A stretch of DNA of 64,000 bases, from assembly GCF_020921035.1 (NCBI RefSeq), contig NC_063152.1, positions 4,631,001-4,695,000 on the forward strand, written 5' to 3'. Below, one piece after another: positions 41,263-53,845 of this stretch. Below the pieces are notes generated by a model, which worked only from the letters and a program-made list of their open reading frames with translations, was not told where the DNA came from and ran no database searches. The DNA is from Rhodamnia argentea. Its lineage: Eukaryota; Streptophyta; Magnoliopsida; Myrtales; Myrtaceae. How positions within the stretch are numbered: position 1 is the first letter of the stretch; every line of letters begins with the position of its first letter. The position numbers and the translations under genes are program-made.

Positions 41263-41825
41263 AGGACTCGGAGTGTTAAATCTCTTGATTGTGGCAAGGG
41301 TCAAAAGGCATTTTATTATTATTTTTTTTTCAAATGAGTTATTGCTTTGTTTATAGCTTATGATGCAACTTAAGTCATAAACTGCACCAGTAATTTTTTT
41401 CTGAGAATTAACTGCACCAGTAATTGGTTGCGTAGGAATGTTGGACAGCTGGTCGGCGGAGCTTACTTGACGGAGTCGTCAGCCTTGGCTGAGTTGTGGG
41501 CAAGTCGTGTATGGAATGTGAGATCAGGGGGCTTTAAAATAAGAGAAGGATGGTCAAGAGTTTTTCAAATTAATTCATGTCAAATGATGATCTGTTTGTC
41601 ATAAACATCGAGGTCAGACAAATTAAGCCTAAGAAAGAAAGAATCCAAAAATTGGGAGCCAAAAAAAAAAAAAAACTAGAGTGGAAAACTTGTCTGAATC
41701 ACTCATTACTGAATAATCTGGCCGATTTGACTAGAGAACCGAATCACTTTATCGGAGTAGGTGCTCGGGGTAAAAAAATTGGAGAATCCACCTTGATTGG
41801 TTCGGTGCTTGGTTTAATACCGTAA

Positions 41826-42399
41826 GGCTGCATTTGGTCGTCCGTATAAAACTCGAGATAGGATATGTTTTATCCTATCCCGTGTTTGGTAGGTGTCCTG
41901 GATAGTATAATGTCGGATATAGGGGGATATAACCCGGATAAAAAAATCCTAGGGGAGGGGGTAGGATAAGGTCGGATAGGATTTCTCTTATCCGTCATAT
42001 AAAAGCTAACTTTCTTGTCTCATTTGTTTCTATTTTCATTTTATTTATTTATTTATTTATTTATTTTGCAAAGAGATTTGAAAATCTAATAAAATGTGTA
42101 CATTTTTAAGTTTTTTTTTTTGTGTATGAGAACATTATTTTTATAGTAACAAGATCGGAATATTTCATAACATCGCCTTACCAAAAAAAAAATATTTCAT
42201 AACATCGCATAGGGCATATATGTCATTTATATTGATATACGGTTTCTACCAAATACGGGATATGATAGGTTATGAGAATATCCGACTTTAAATCCGTAGT
42301 TCACCAAATGATGGATAGGATATAGCCAAATCCCTAGATTTCTTATCCTATCATATCCAATCCTATCCCGATAAAAAATCTCGACGACCAAACGCAGCC
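41826..42399. mobile_element. PIF/Harbinger-like (Tourist-type) MITE
   Basis: The ends are GGCTGCATTTGGTCGTC on the left and GACGACCAAACGCAGCC on the right, inverted with one mismatch, and both sides are flanked by TAA (41823-41825 and 42400-42402). A 3-bp TAA/TTA target duplication with GG...CC ends is the hallmark of PIF/Harbinger elements. The 574-bp body has subterminal 'taggatat' repeats and no transposase. Confidence 0.85.
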
Positions 42400-42402
42400 T
42401 AA

Positions 42403-43567
42403 ACTGTTGGAGGATTTGAGGTTTAGGTTGAGAAATCTCGAAAAATAACCAGTTATTTTTCGAACCTTTGTTTTAATAAAGATTGATATGTTGGGTTTGG
42501 GTTTCGACCATAAGAAGCTTCGAAAATATATCAATGCCTTAATCACTATGTCGCACATTGCTTACGTGGGGGCATATTTTTCTAAAGTAATAGTTCGAAA
42601 AATCGAAATCGATTCTAATACAGTGGATTCCGGATTTTTCATCCAGAACCTACCATTATGAAACCTATCATTTCTATCGCTAAATACATTGTCATCACAT
42701 TAGTCCATTTCTATTAGCTACCTTGATAGCATAGTGCCTTCTGAAAGTACCATGAATTTTCAGCAATATAACCTGTCCAATTTGCGTTTCGAGATATCTC
42801 TAAGCCAAACCCACCCCGTAACTCCATGGAATTTTCTGTAGAAAATATTCAAAATGTTCTCTCGAACCAATATCGAATTGGTACGCCCTCGGAGGTTGGC
42901 TAGGTGCGGTTAAACACTTGACTTAGATGAAGCAGATTACGTGATCAAACGACGAAGTCACTTCTCGCGTCAATCTTGGAAGGCGACGCTATCAATTCAC
43001 ACTCAAAAGCTTTGTTCGATACGCGGGATTGGGGGCGACGATTCGCATGTATTCGTGAAGACGAGTCGAGTCAAGATACCTGAATAGTCTGTGTCATGAT
43101 GAAAGGAGAATTGCCTTATGGTAAACTTGGGGCGGGTCAAGAGTCGCGTTCTCGTCTCGCATCTGCGTCGTCAACCCTCCTCATGAAAAGAAAAATTTCC
43201 AAGCGTAAAATAGGCGCAATGGGAAAGGAATTCCTCCAAAGTATTTGAGTATTCCAAAGCACCGTCGAGTGTGGGCTTCAAAAGCCTTAGGACATGACAA
43301 CATCTTTCTTCTGGGCTTGTTGCCTTTTGACGTGCGGCCACGGCCCAAAACTCCCATTCGCATTGTCTTCAACGTCCAAATTAGCGTGACATTTACGATT
43401 GATCACATGGTTTTCTTTATAACTTTCTCAAGTCTCGATCCCAATCACATGTTAAATTTCTGGTCAACGAATCCGTTGTTAACCGGGCTTCGACCCCCGG
43501 TTATACCTCCGGTCTGAAGCCTCGGCATCGCTTCACACCTACGGGTGAGCTACGGTCCACGTTTTGA
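42403..43567. other. Intergenic, no gene seen
   Basis: Mixed-composition sequence without a recognisable coding frame, RNA gene or paired repeat. The frame at 43245-43517 shows no conserved motif. Confidence 0.4.
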
Positions 43568-44348
43568 GGGGAAAGTGCCAAAAAAATCTTAAAACATATT
43601 GCATTGATGTCAATTCTGTGTTGCACATATTGTATTGGTGCCAATTTAGTCCTAAACATTTTTGTTGATGCCAAATCATTTCTAAGTATTTTGCATTTGT
43701 GCCAATTGAGTCATAAGCTTTTTGTATTTGTGTCAATTGAGTTAATCCGACCAATTTTGATTGGAGACCATTGGCGTGGACGTTGGTTGTCCTACGTCGC
43801 ATGGCTGGCGTTGACGTGAATTTTTTTAAAATTTTTTTAATATTATTCTATAATTTTTGGTTTTTTCTTTTCTTCTTCTTTTTTCTTGCACTTTCTTTTC
43901 CTTTTGATTGGGGGCTAGCAAGGGTTGCCAATTGGCCTTGCTGACCACAGCTAGGGTCAGCGAGCCCTCACCAGGGGTCGATAGGGGTCCACCAATGATA
44001 ATAAAAAAAAAAAAGAAATGCTGGAAAAAAAGAAGGAAAAGAGAAAAAAAAAAAGTCATTTAAATATTAAATTAATATTTATAATATTAAAAAAATCCAC
44101 GTCAGCACTAGTCGTGTCACGTAGAAATGCACACATCCACGTCAACGATTTTCGATCAAATTTGAGAGGATAGACTCAATTGGCACGAATGCAAAATGTT
44201 TAGCACTCGATTGGTACGGATACAAAAGGTTTAAGACTAAATTAGCACAAATACAAAAGATTTAGGATTGAATTAACACCAATAAAAGGTTTATGATTGA
44301 ATTGGCATAAATGTAATAGGTTTATGACTTTTTTGACACTTTTCCCCC
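43568..44348. mobile_element. Non-autonomous Mutator-like element (long TIRs)
   Basis: The left end GGGGAAAGTGCCAAAAAAA and the right end TTTTTTGACACTTTTCCCCC are inverted, and the arms carry repeated 'gccaattgagtcataag'-type phrases in opposite orientation. The flanks ACGTTTTGA (43559-43567) and ATGTTTTGT (44349-44357) form a 9-bp target duplication with two mismatches. The interior has the same 'agggtcagcgagccctcacc' type block as the 2417 element, so both belong to one family. No transposase. Confidence 0.75.
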
Positions 44349-44357
44349 ATGTTTTGT

Positions 44358-45727
44358 ATCCAAGAACTTGTCGGAACCGACCGGTTTAGTTCCGAACCTG
44401 TTTTTAGGTTCACATACAAGAAATTTGGTAAACCCAATATGTTCGGCCCGATCCGGGCATGTAAGCTCGAACTCGTTGGCCTCGAGTAAATCAGTCTAGT
44501 GCGTTCAAGATTTTATTCAACAAAACTTTGAATCCAAAACCACAAAGAGAGGAACAAGATATCTTGTCAAAATTTTGTACACAGCTATAGAATTGAGTTC
44601 TATTTGTAATTTAGTGGTGAGAATTCACCCTCCAAGCCCATGGTTTGGAGCAATACTTTGTGCTGTGGGACCTTTGGGCCACCCTTGCAAGTTGCAATGT
44701 ACAAAGGAGGCCCACTTTTAAATCACATTTTTCACCAATGCAACAACATTCAAAATCCCATATTTGCTTATTAGTCCTCCACAAACCAAAAAAAAGAAAA
44801 AAAAATGAACTCTATTTTGTTTTTCTTCTGGATTTGGAACAATTGCCAACCTTTGATATAAAGCAAGAGTACACCATCTGTTCCTCAAGAGAGATGCTGT
44901 CCTCCAGTAAAAAAGAATCATCAAAATTAGAAATTTATGTCTGGTCACATATTAAGGAGAACGAATCTCTCGTGTCCCGCATTCAAAAATTGATCATGCC
45001 GGAGACCCGTTTGATTTGTAATTCTAGATTCACTCGAGGAAATGAAAGGAATCGTATCTTTTGACCACAAAAAAAAAAAAGAAACAAAATTTCAAAAACC
45101 CATCATGCCTTACATGAAAAAAAAAATCAGCAATATCCCTTTTAATTGGCTGCCCATTCTCCTAAATAAACAAACAAAATTGAGAGCCAGTGGTGTCCCT
45201 TTCTTTCAAAAAGGCAAAGCCATTAGGGTTTGGATCCATCGATCCATCCTCATTGATGTCTCATCTTTCACTACAGTCTCCAAAAAAATTGAAAGAAAGA
45301 AGGATTTGTCAACTTGTGCCCAAACGCCTTCCATCAAAAAGTCTCTCCCCTCTAGTTTTTCCCAACATCCTCATTGTGGGCGCCGAATTAAATTATTTTG
45401 TCCACTTTATTCCTCCAGCTCCCCCACCAAAAAGATTATTTTCAATCAGGACCATACTTCATGAAAATCAAATTGGGTCATGAAGGAGAGAAACAAAAAA
45501 AAGGGAGGTGGACAAAGGACCAGATTCTCTCCTTTTTGAATTGAATGTTCAGGAAGGAAAGAGCAACTGAACATTTTGTCCAGAGGATCTTTTGGGTTCT
45601 CCCCCAAGTCAGTCCATTCCCTCAATTCACAACATTGTTAATGCTAGTGATTAAACCATCTAATCAAATTACTTCCTTAGTAGAAAGAAGTTAAAAATTT
45701 AATTTGCCTTAAGGGTTTTTGTTAGTC
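44358..45727. other. Intergenic, no gene recognised
   Basis: It opens with a short 'gaaccgaccggtttagttcc' block like the decayed hAT-type sequence near 31.3 kb. The rest is AT-rich; reading frames at 44645-45483 lack conserved motifs and are Lys/Ser-rich by composition. Confidence 0.4.
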
Positions 45728-46123
45728 AAGCTTTGAATCTGGCCATGTTAGTTTTGCATGCACAAATCACAAAGAAAAGGAAATATTGGGTCTTTCTTGA
45801 CTTTATCTCTCTCTCTTTCTCTTCTCTCGAGAGCATTTAATGGGGAAAATACCTCGGAACTTCGCTAGAAATCTACATTTCGCCCTAATTTATGTATGTA
45901 ACCTTCCTTTATCGTACACATTCGGGGGTTTTTAATTGGGTATTGATAAGTAGTACCATCCGTGGAAGTAAACTTTCGTATCGATCCGAAGAGTCATAAT
46001 CTATTTAAAAAGAAGAATTTCCTCCAATTACAAGAGCTCCTATCAAGTCAAATGTTCGATATCACGAAGTCTAGAGCCTTCATCGTCCGATTCGTGTGCG
46101 ATTACGTCCATTTTGATCTTGAA
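45728..46123. repeat. Tandem duplication, copy 1
   Basis: A unit of about 396 bp beginning 'aagctttgaatctggccatg' and ending 'cgtccattttgatcttgaa', repeated 415 bp downstream with high identity. It contains a (CT)n tract and no convincing gene. Confidence 0.9.
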
Positions 46124-46142
46124 TTTGCAATTTATTGGAAGT

Positions 46143-46215
46143 AAGCTTTGAACCTGGCCATGTTAGTTTTGCATGCACAAATCACAAAGAAAAGGAAATA
46201 TTGGGTCTTTCTTGA

Positions 46216-46246
<31 letters not shown>

Positions 46247-46540
46247 GAGCATTTAATGGGGAAAATACCTCGAAACTTCGCTAGAAATCTACATCTCACC
46301 CTAATTTATGTACGTAACCTTCCTTTATCATACACATTTGGGGGCTTTTAATTGGGTATTGATAGTAGTACCATCTGTGAAAGTAAACTTTTGTATCGAT
46401 CCGAAAAGTCATAATCTATTTAAAAAGAAGAATTTCCTCCGGTTACAAGAGCTCCTATCGGGTCAAATGTCCGATATCGCGAAGTCTAGAACATTCAGAT
46501 CGCCTGATTCGTGCGCAATTACGTCCATTTCGATCCTGAA
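46143..46540. repeat. Tandem duplication, copy 2
   Basis: The second copy of the unit at 45728, from 'aagctttgaacctggccatg' to 'cgtccatttcgatcctgaa'. The main difference is a longer (CT)n run (46219-46246); the other changes are scattered single bases and small indels. Confidence 0.9.
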
Positions 46541-47239
46541 AAATAACTTCACAAATTTAGGAGCACGGGTCAAGACGGGCCCGCGAGTTGCCCATAGGAA
46601 GCAAGAGTGTGTACGTTTGCAAAGGTCCATATAGGATAGAAGCAAAGGATCGTGACCGCCCTTTCCAATTCATTCAATTCATGTCCTCTGACTAGTGCAA
46701 TTTCACAGCAACTTCCCAAAAGTTGGGAAGAAATTAATTCTGCATAGGAAAAAAAAAGGGGAAAATAAAGAATATTAAATAAGAATTATTGGTAATAAAT
46801 TTAAGAAAATTATGAACCTTAGTCCTCTTTTTTTTTTTTTCCTCCCTTTCTTCTCCTTCTCCCAAACTAGTACTACACCCACAATCCATTACATTGAGAT
46901 TTGGCTATAGCTAAGAGATGACTCTTTCTCAAGACATAAAAATTTGAAGACCTCTTCAATTTCAACCTGACAAAAAACAGAGGAGACGCAGAAAATCTTC
47001 AATCGCTAGGGCTCACTCAATTCCGAGCTGACTCGATCCCGATCCTGATCCCGATACCGAACCCGAACCCGAGTCGACTCGGCCGAATCACTGCCCGAGA
47101 AATTTTTTTTACCTTTCACAATGATGAATACTACTCCCAATCCCGTTCCTCCTAATATTCTATTTTTCGTCCATGGTGGATACAGTAAATATGGCCATGG
47201 CAGCGGCGGCGGCCGCGATAATGATGGTTGTATTGGGTA
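46541..47239. other. 3' flank of the S40 gene
   Basis: The part near 47239 should contain the 3' UTR of the minus-strand S40 gene. A 'cccgaacccgaacccgag' GC-rich stretch lies near 47060. No other gene was recognised. Confidence 0.4.
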
Positions 47240-47857
47240 TTAACCGTCGAACCCGGTTTGGCTCCACACCGCGTCTCGCATTCGCCTCATGTCCCTCCCC
47301 TTCAACGTCCTGCCGACGCCCTCGAAGACCGACGTGGCGGCCGACTTCTGGCTCCGGGCGTACTCGCGCGCCAGGTACTCGTGCGGCGGGACCATCTCGG
47401 AGTCGCGCTCCTCGAGCCCGTCGTCCGAGTCGTGCATCGACTCCGCCGAGTCGACCGGGTATATCTTGCTCCAGTCGGGCACGTTCACGGGCGCCGACGT
47501 GGCCATGTGGTGCCCGTGCCCGCCCGGCGACGAGGACGCCACGGCCGCGGAGTCGTTCCCGCGGAACTGGTGCACGATCCTCGGCCTGACCCCCGAGTCC
47601 TCGAAGGCCAAGGACAGGCCGCCGCGCGGGACCCGCCGGGTCCGCCGCCCCCTCCCGTCGCTCTCCTCCGGGGGGCGCGCGGCCCACACCAGCTGCGGAT
47701 TCTCCATGCCGCCCTCCCCTCTGTCCGCCCCGTCGTCGACCGTCGACCAGACGTCGTCTTCATCGAACTCCGCGCCGTCGTTCCCGTTGGCTCCGTAGTC
47801 GTAGCTTCCCAACAAGCGCTCGCTCCTGCTGAACGTCAGTCTCCGGCCTTTGGCCAT
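47240..47857 (-). CDS. Senescence regulator S40 family protein (DUF584)
   Basis: A single exon of 205 residues. The start is the first ATG in the frame and gives MAKGRRLTFSRSERLLGSYD, the usual S40 N-terminus. The C-terminal half carries the family signature: VPDWSKIYPVDSAESMHDSD, SEMVPPHEYLAREYARS and SVFEGVGRTLKGRDMRRMRD, ending WSQTGFDG. S40 proteins are small nuclear proteins of plants associated with leaf senescence and stress or hormone responses; the molecular activity is not known. The coding region is strikingly GC-rich against the AT-rich surroundings, common for intronless plant genes. A TATA box lies about 176 bp upstream. The domain is complete and I see no damage. Confidence 0.93.
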   Translation of the reverse strand: MAKGRRLTFSRSERLLGSYDYGANGNDGAEFDEDDVWSTVDDGADRGEGGMENPQLVWAARPPEESDGRGRRTRRVPRGGLSLAFEDSGVRPRIVHQFRGNDSAAVASSSPGGHGHHMATSAPVNVPDWSKIYPVDSAESMHDSDDGLEERDSEMVPPHEYLAREYARSQKSAATSVFEGVGRTLKGRDMRRMRDAVWSQTGFDG

Positions 47858-48032
47858 CGGAAGCCACCGGATTCGCGCAAATTGGAACAAAATTCCGCCG
47901 ACCCAAAATCAGAAATTCAAAAGAGAACTTGAAAAAAGGGGAAAAAAAGAAAAAATGCGGGAAGCTAAAGAACACTAAGAAAACTCCATAAGCTGAGGAT
48001 TCACATAGAGGGAATTTGACAGAGCGACTGCG

Positions 48033-48041
48033 TATATATAG
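48033..48041 (-). promoter_or_regulatory. Probable TATA box of the S40 gene
   Basis: CTATATATA on the minus strand lies 176-184 bp before the ATG at 47857, leaving a predicted leader of about 150 nt. Positional inference. Confidence 0.5.
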
Positions 48042-51000
48042 TGGTCCTTCCGGGGAAGAAGGTCCCCACTTCATTTCATTTGAATTTGAGATTCATTTTG
48101 TCTGCATTTACCGAAAGCCACAAGCTGCGGTCACGTATAATAAGAACAAAAAAGGAGAAGAAATTAAAGGAAACATGACAAAAATAATCACCGAATTTTG
48201 ATTTAACGTGCGATGTGATCCATGGACTTTTAATTTGATCGATATAATCTATAAACTTTAATCTAATGTGTATCCTGAACTTTCAATTTGTTTGATATGG
48301 TTCATGAACTTTTAGAACATATTTAACTTAATCCCCGAACTATAGAAAAATATTCAATGTCGTCCTTGAACTTGAATCAATGGAATTATCACATCGAACA
48401 TCTTCATATGGTTTGGAAATTAAGTTGAACATGTTCCAACAATTCATGAATCATATTGATCAAATTAAAAAATAATGACCATATTGAACATTAAGTTAAA
48501 TTATATGGATTATATTAATCATATTAAAAGTTTAGAAATTAGATTGAACATCGGGTCAAAGTTTAAGCACTATTTATGTCATTATTTCGAAATTAAATAA
48601 AAAAGGAAAAGAAGAGGGAAGAAGAAGATTGAAGATGCACGAATTCGGGAATTAGAAAATGAAAGGAAGATGAGATGGGCTTGATCGGGTTGGGACGCTC
48701 ATGCGCGGGGTAGAGCGCGTGGGGACTTGCCAATTTTGGATCATTGGGGTTGAAATTGATTGACCATGGCAATGAGCTCAGTTCCAATTCCCAATTTCAA
48801 GATCAAATTGTCTCGAGTCGGTTTCTAACTTGTTTTGAAGCCCTTTTGGCACCACTCACCGTGTGAATCACATTCTTCGATAGTGATTTACTAACCATGT
48901 GATCACGTAATCAAGTTATATTTTTCGTAATGAAAATGATGCAACATTCACATTTAATAATCAAATTTTGAGTTTTCACTAGATCCATAAAAAAAAGGTT
49001 TGGTTATAGGGTAAAATCGAGAGTCGGAAGTTATAATCGACAAGAAAGGTTTCAATTCCAATCTTCTGAAACCGAGGGTCGTAGATTCGATTCTTGTTTG
49101 GACCGATCCACCTTATAATTGAGCACTCCTATCACACATGGTTTTATTTATTTTGAAAGGTCGTGAAGTGTTTATATTTTGTGCTCGAGTGATTTCACCC
49201 ACAACAGATTAAAATGTCTTGTTTGTGTGCATCGACTGTGGGACAAGGGGATCAAAGTTATTTTGGCGAAGACACGAGTGAGATTAGTTCACCTATTTGA
49301 CCATGGAGGACAAACATGTTAGCTATCTTACTATAATTTTCTATGAATTTGAACATAACTTTCCTATAATTTTCTGAAAAATTTCTTCATATTTTCGTGA
49401 AAAGTCAAGCCGCAATTAAAATAATGTCGAAATTCATAGAGGGATATATAAGTAATTGTCACAGCAACTATTTTATATCACCTAAAATGCAGGCACACGT
49501 GTCAAATTATCAAAGTCATGTCGGCGTTTGCTGTGCACGCTCCTCTCTTGGCGTCGAGAGTCTCCTCTCAGACCCATCCACGTCAGATTCTAACCACTGG
49601 AGCGCGGGCCCCGCTCTCCACGTGGGTGCACAACCTACGCTCTCTACTCGCAATTTGTCCTTTTACCTCTATACACGTGTACTTCCAACACCGGTGGGGC
49701 CCAACAAGCCAATCACAAGTGGAAACGGTGAAAATTAGATATATATATTAAATTAATAGCTTATATCGCTATAAAAATAAATAAATAAAATTATATTTTT
49801 ATCGTTCAAGGAAATATTTAAACATAAATGATCTTTAGATAATAAAGGCATTTTCACCGGTGAATTAATTCAAGCGACACAAATAATTATTCTTTTAGTA
49901 AAGATATTTTTCAAACCATCTAATCCGCAAAATAGAATAAAGTCCTTAATCAAATCGAATTGAATCCAACCATCGTGCTGAACATTGATCCTCGACGCCA
50001 TACTCCCATCCATCGTCTCTTCGATTGCAAATCCACATCGATGGCGTTTAAGCGAAAAGGGGGCGATCTCGAATCGTCGCTTCAAGTGATCCGGAATTGA
50101 AAATCGGGCTTTTCTCGACCATCATGCCACTTGGTCTGAACAGTGACATGCCATCGTCATAAGCAAAAGCTCTGCATAATTGATGGTTGAGGGTGTTGAA
50201 TTGAGAGGTGTTAATCGTTTAATTTTGTTTTTCTCCTGAGGTTTAAGTTAATATAATCCCAGTTGTCAGGACGAAATTGCAACGCGGGAAAAGGAAGGGG
50301 CTTTGCACATTGGACGGCCGACAGTGTCTCCAGAAGACGGGGGGTGGGGCCCATCTTGTCTTTTGCGAAGTGAGCAAACGACTTTGACTATCAATTTCAT
50401 TGCAAATCAAACGCATCGCAACCGCCCAATTCTTGCTTTCGTCGCCCCCGCTCTATTTACCGACTTTAGGTGGGGTTGTTTTCCTGGTCGCGCTTTCGCA
50501 ACAAGTTTTTATTTTTTTTGTTTTTTACATGCTGAGAATTGCGAGTTCTATCGCGGTGATCGTAACTTCGTCTGATCTCGAGTTGTGTTGTGCCGAGAAC
50601 GTTCTCGAAATATTGTCACCCGGCGACTCTCCCCACTAGTCTTGTTTGAGTTCGAATGTATCCAAATTGACCACCTTTTTGATTCTTAAATATGACACCG
50701 GTTGGAGTTCACTCTCAAGGACCCTTCAATGAGCTCGGGGCCGGGGGTCGGCATGGACCCGAGGGACCTACCCGGAGCTTGTTTGGGTTCGCCAGTCAGT
50801 GGACCCTGACTGGACCACCCTATGCACTGGGCATGCTATTCCTGTAGCTACCTGCAAGTGGCATTTCCAGTTTTAATTTCCTTGTCCATTGAAGAGTTCG
50901 GCCCCCACTCTGCTCTCGACATCGACCTCACCTCGAGTTATGCCGATCGAATCGAACCAATAGCTACCAATGTGTATGCTATGATCATTGCTCAAGCTCC

Positions 51001-53836
51001 TGTTCGACAAGGAACTATGAGAGTCTTGGTCCTCGAACAGGTTAATACCGATCTTCATCGGTGACATCATTCGACATGCCATGCTTTACACTCCGTATTG
51101 CCTGATCTAACACGAATGCTCTTATCGAACATCGACCTAACCATGCACATCGATGTTTTTTTGAGCTCAGAAGCAACCGATTCGAAATCTCATCGGAAAT
51201 ATCTGCACACACTTTGTGATGCATCTGTTCCACTGCATACTTGTTGCGGTAGGTGAAGTTTCTTCTACGTAACTCCCTCGCACGATCCAGAAAAACCAAC
51301 CAAGCTTAGGCGCCTGCATGCACGAGGAAACGTCGGCGGCCATGTTTCCATCTTTCATGAAAATAAAGAATCAAGCAACTTGGAAAGAACTCACAGAGAC
51401 CAGAACAGATGTACAGAAAGAGCCAACAACATGTGTAGGAATGAAATAATTTGTAACGTGACATTCGCTTACGCTTCCTCTACACAAATGGACAGAAGCT
51501 TTTTGGTAGGGCACGGTGCATGATATACATATATTTTTTTTCTTGGCGGCTTTGTTTTGAGGGTGGCCTCCAAAAGGAAGAGTCCAAGATCAGATAGGGG
51601 AGGACTAAGTGTCGGGGCGCGCATGACAATACTTTTGGAGTAAAATTTCTGCTCCAGAAATGCTTTTGGAGTAAAAATCCGTATGGTTACGTAATTTTAT
51701 TTTTCTATTTCTAAAGCACTTTTTTTTTTTGCTCCAAAAGTAGTTTTGGAGCCACTTAAAGAAGTAAAAAAAATAAAAAATATTTCTCTCCAGAAGTAGA
51801 AAGTAACTTTTGATCAGAAATTGATCTCTAGAGCATAGGTGTTGCTATGCGCACCCTCATCACTTTCACTACTGAAATAAGTGAACCCAAGAGGCCAAAA
51901 AAGAGTGCATGACCCACCCTTTTGTGTTTTTTGTGTTGTGAGCATGACAGCATCTCTCAAACAAATTTGCCAAAAAAGAAAGGAAGAAGTAGGAGAAGAA
52001 AGTCCAGAGGGATGGGAGCTCAAAGACAAGATTTGGGTGTCATCTTCTCAGAATCAGAATCTCACCTGCTGCTACTGCTTAGCCTTGAGCTCACCCATAA
52101 ACCATTTTTGTTTTCTCTTCACATGTGATCAGCATATTTGCTTTTTTATTTCCCAGATGGGTGAGTTTGTTGGATTTCCATTATAATTCATGATTCAACC
52201 TGTTCTCATTTTGGTGGCTATATTGTATTTCATCATGTAGATCCTCTGGATCGGCTGTAGCAGCAATCATTGTACCACGAACTGACCATGGGGGTGGCAT
52301 TTTTTTATGTGTGGGAAGATGAACAGTCATAGTGGCATCAGTAGTTTAATGTGATCTGCATGTACTAGGAAAGAATCAGAGCTCTTTCTTCTTTTTTCTT
52401 TCCTTCTGTTTATGTTGAGGTTTTGTGCTGTCAGCCATTTCCAATGTGATTTCTTTTTTCCATGAACTCCTGGATGTGCAAATTGGGGGGCCACTGGCTC
52501 TTGGACAAGGACTAGGGTTAGATCTTCAGAAGGGCGCTCAAGGACACACTTGCTAGTTGGCCAAATGTGATGAGAAGATTCATCAAAGTGAGTTCTAGTG
52601 AAACAGCTACGATTAATCAAGGATAAAACACATCATTAGTCGGGTAATGTCCCATTAATTTCAACTCGATTTCGTCGATAAGGATATGGTCAAGGCAGGC
52701 CATTTATTCTTGTACCTATGGTCCTGTACGTCTATTGCTTTCGTCCATCTTCATCGCTTTACAATTGAACCAGAAATGAAACTAACGAGACTGATCTTGC
52801 TGGAATAGCGACATTATGGGATCTCAACTATCCAATCGCGTTTAACTTAGATCCCCAGTTATAGCAATAAAACGAACTGGAAGTCGAAATGGACATCTAG
52901 TTACGGTTCGCGTTGTGTTGCGGCCGAATCGGATTGGTGTTGCCTGTTGTGGTGGGGACCAAATTTCTATATTCAGACAGGATTTCCTATATCGTTATCA
53001 GTCCCTCTATGGCGAGGTCGCTCTCATGCCGGGTCAGTGACCTTGTGCCGTCATGTGCTCATCTTATCTTCTTATGTATGACCCATGGAGACTTGACAGC
53101 ATCTGTGCCCAGCTACAACAGAAGAATTTAGTAAAAACTTCCAAGCCGTTAATCAGGAGCTGCAAAAACCTAAGCTAGATATCGTGTGTTATTTGTTCTC
53201 TAGCGTTGGTAGAAAGAAAGAGTCAGAAAACTATCAGGTAACACTTCATTTACCGTAGATGAAATGAACATAAGGGACAGGCCAGAAGCCGGTCCTTTTT
53301 TACACAGATTCAGCATCGGTTCGGGTTCCAAAAGAAGCTGGTCGCAGCTTATGCTTAGTTCCCAAGAAAATCAAAGTTTTTGGCACGAAGATCGCGTCCT
53401 AAATTGCATATCTTGGCCACTGTAGGACATCACCTAGATGAGAAAATTAGCACATCTATGCAGCTGCTGTGACTGAGGTAATGTCAAGCTTGAAGATACT
53501 TGTGGTGACTACAAAGGGCATTTTCCTTTCACTAATGAGATGCAACTTTTGTATCAGACTGACTAAAATAATTTCAGCGACATTATTCTGTGTAGTGAAG
53601 AGATTCCCAATCAGTTTATCAATCTACCCAATCAGTTTATTAATCTATTCGGCTCTGCAATGATTATCAGACACACACCTAACCATTGTTTGTCATGAGA
53701 TTAGTAATTCTAGGAGCATGTCCTTCATGGTCCTTCCCAATTTAAAGCTTCAAAACCTAGTAGCAGAATCACAGATTCCCAAAACCAAAAGTGACCCTAT
53801 CATAAGCCCATTGGTGCACATGCTTCTGCAATGTCC
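48042..53836. other. Long intergenic region, no gene recognised
   Basis: Nothing with conserved protein motifs was found on either strand. The 48200-48560 part has repeated 'cgaactttta'/'tgaacattaag' phrases suggestive of an old TIR element. A cluster of ACGT-core sites lies at 49494-49680. The small frames at 51881-52186 and 52913-53131 are unconserved by eye. Confidence 0.4.
49494..49680. promoter_or_regulatory. Cluster of G-box/ABRE-type sites
   Basis: Within 190 bp there are CACACGTGTC (49494-49503), CCACGTCA (near 49578), the palindrome CCACGTGG (49618-49625) and ACACGTGT (49673-49680). These are bZIP/bHLH binding cores (G-box, ABRE). No coding frame follows on either strand within several hundred bases; the nearest start codon is the S40 gene about 1.7 kb away on the minus strand. 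Either a distal regulatory block or the promoter of a lost or non-coding gene. Confidence 0.35.
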
Positions 53837-53845
53837 AACAATAAC

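Noticed and set aside
47173-47932. Long plus- and minus-strand frames overlapping the S40 gene (Arg/Pro-rich)
   Set aside because: Shadows created by the GC-rich S40 coding region; only the 47857-47240 frame has family motifs.
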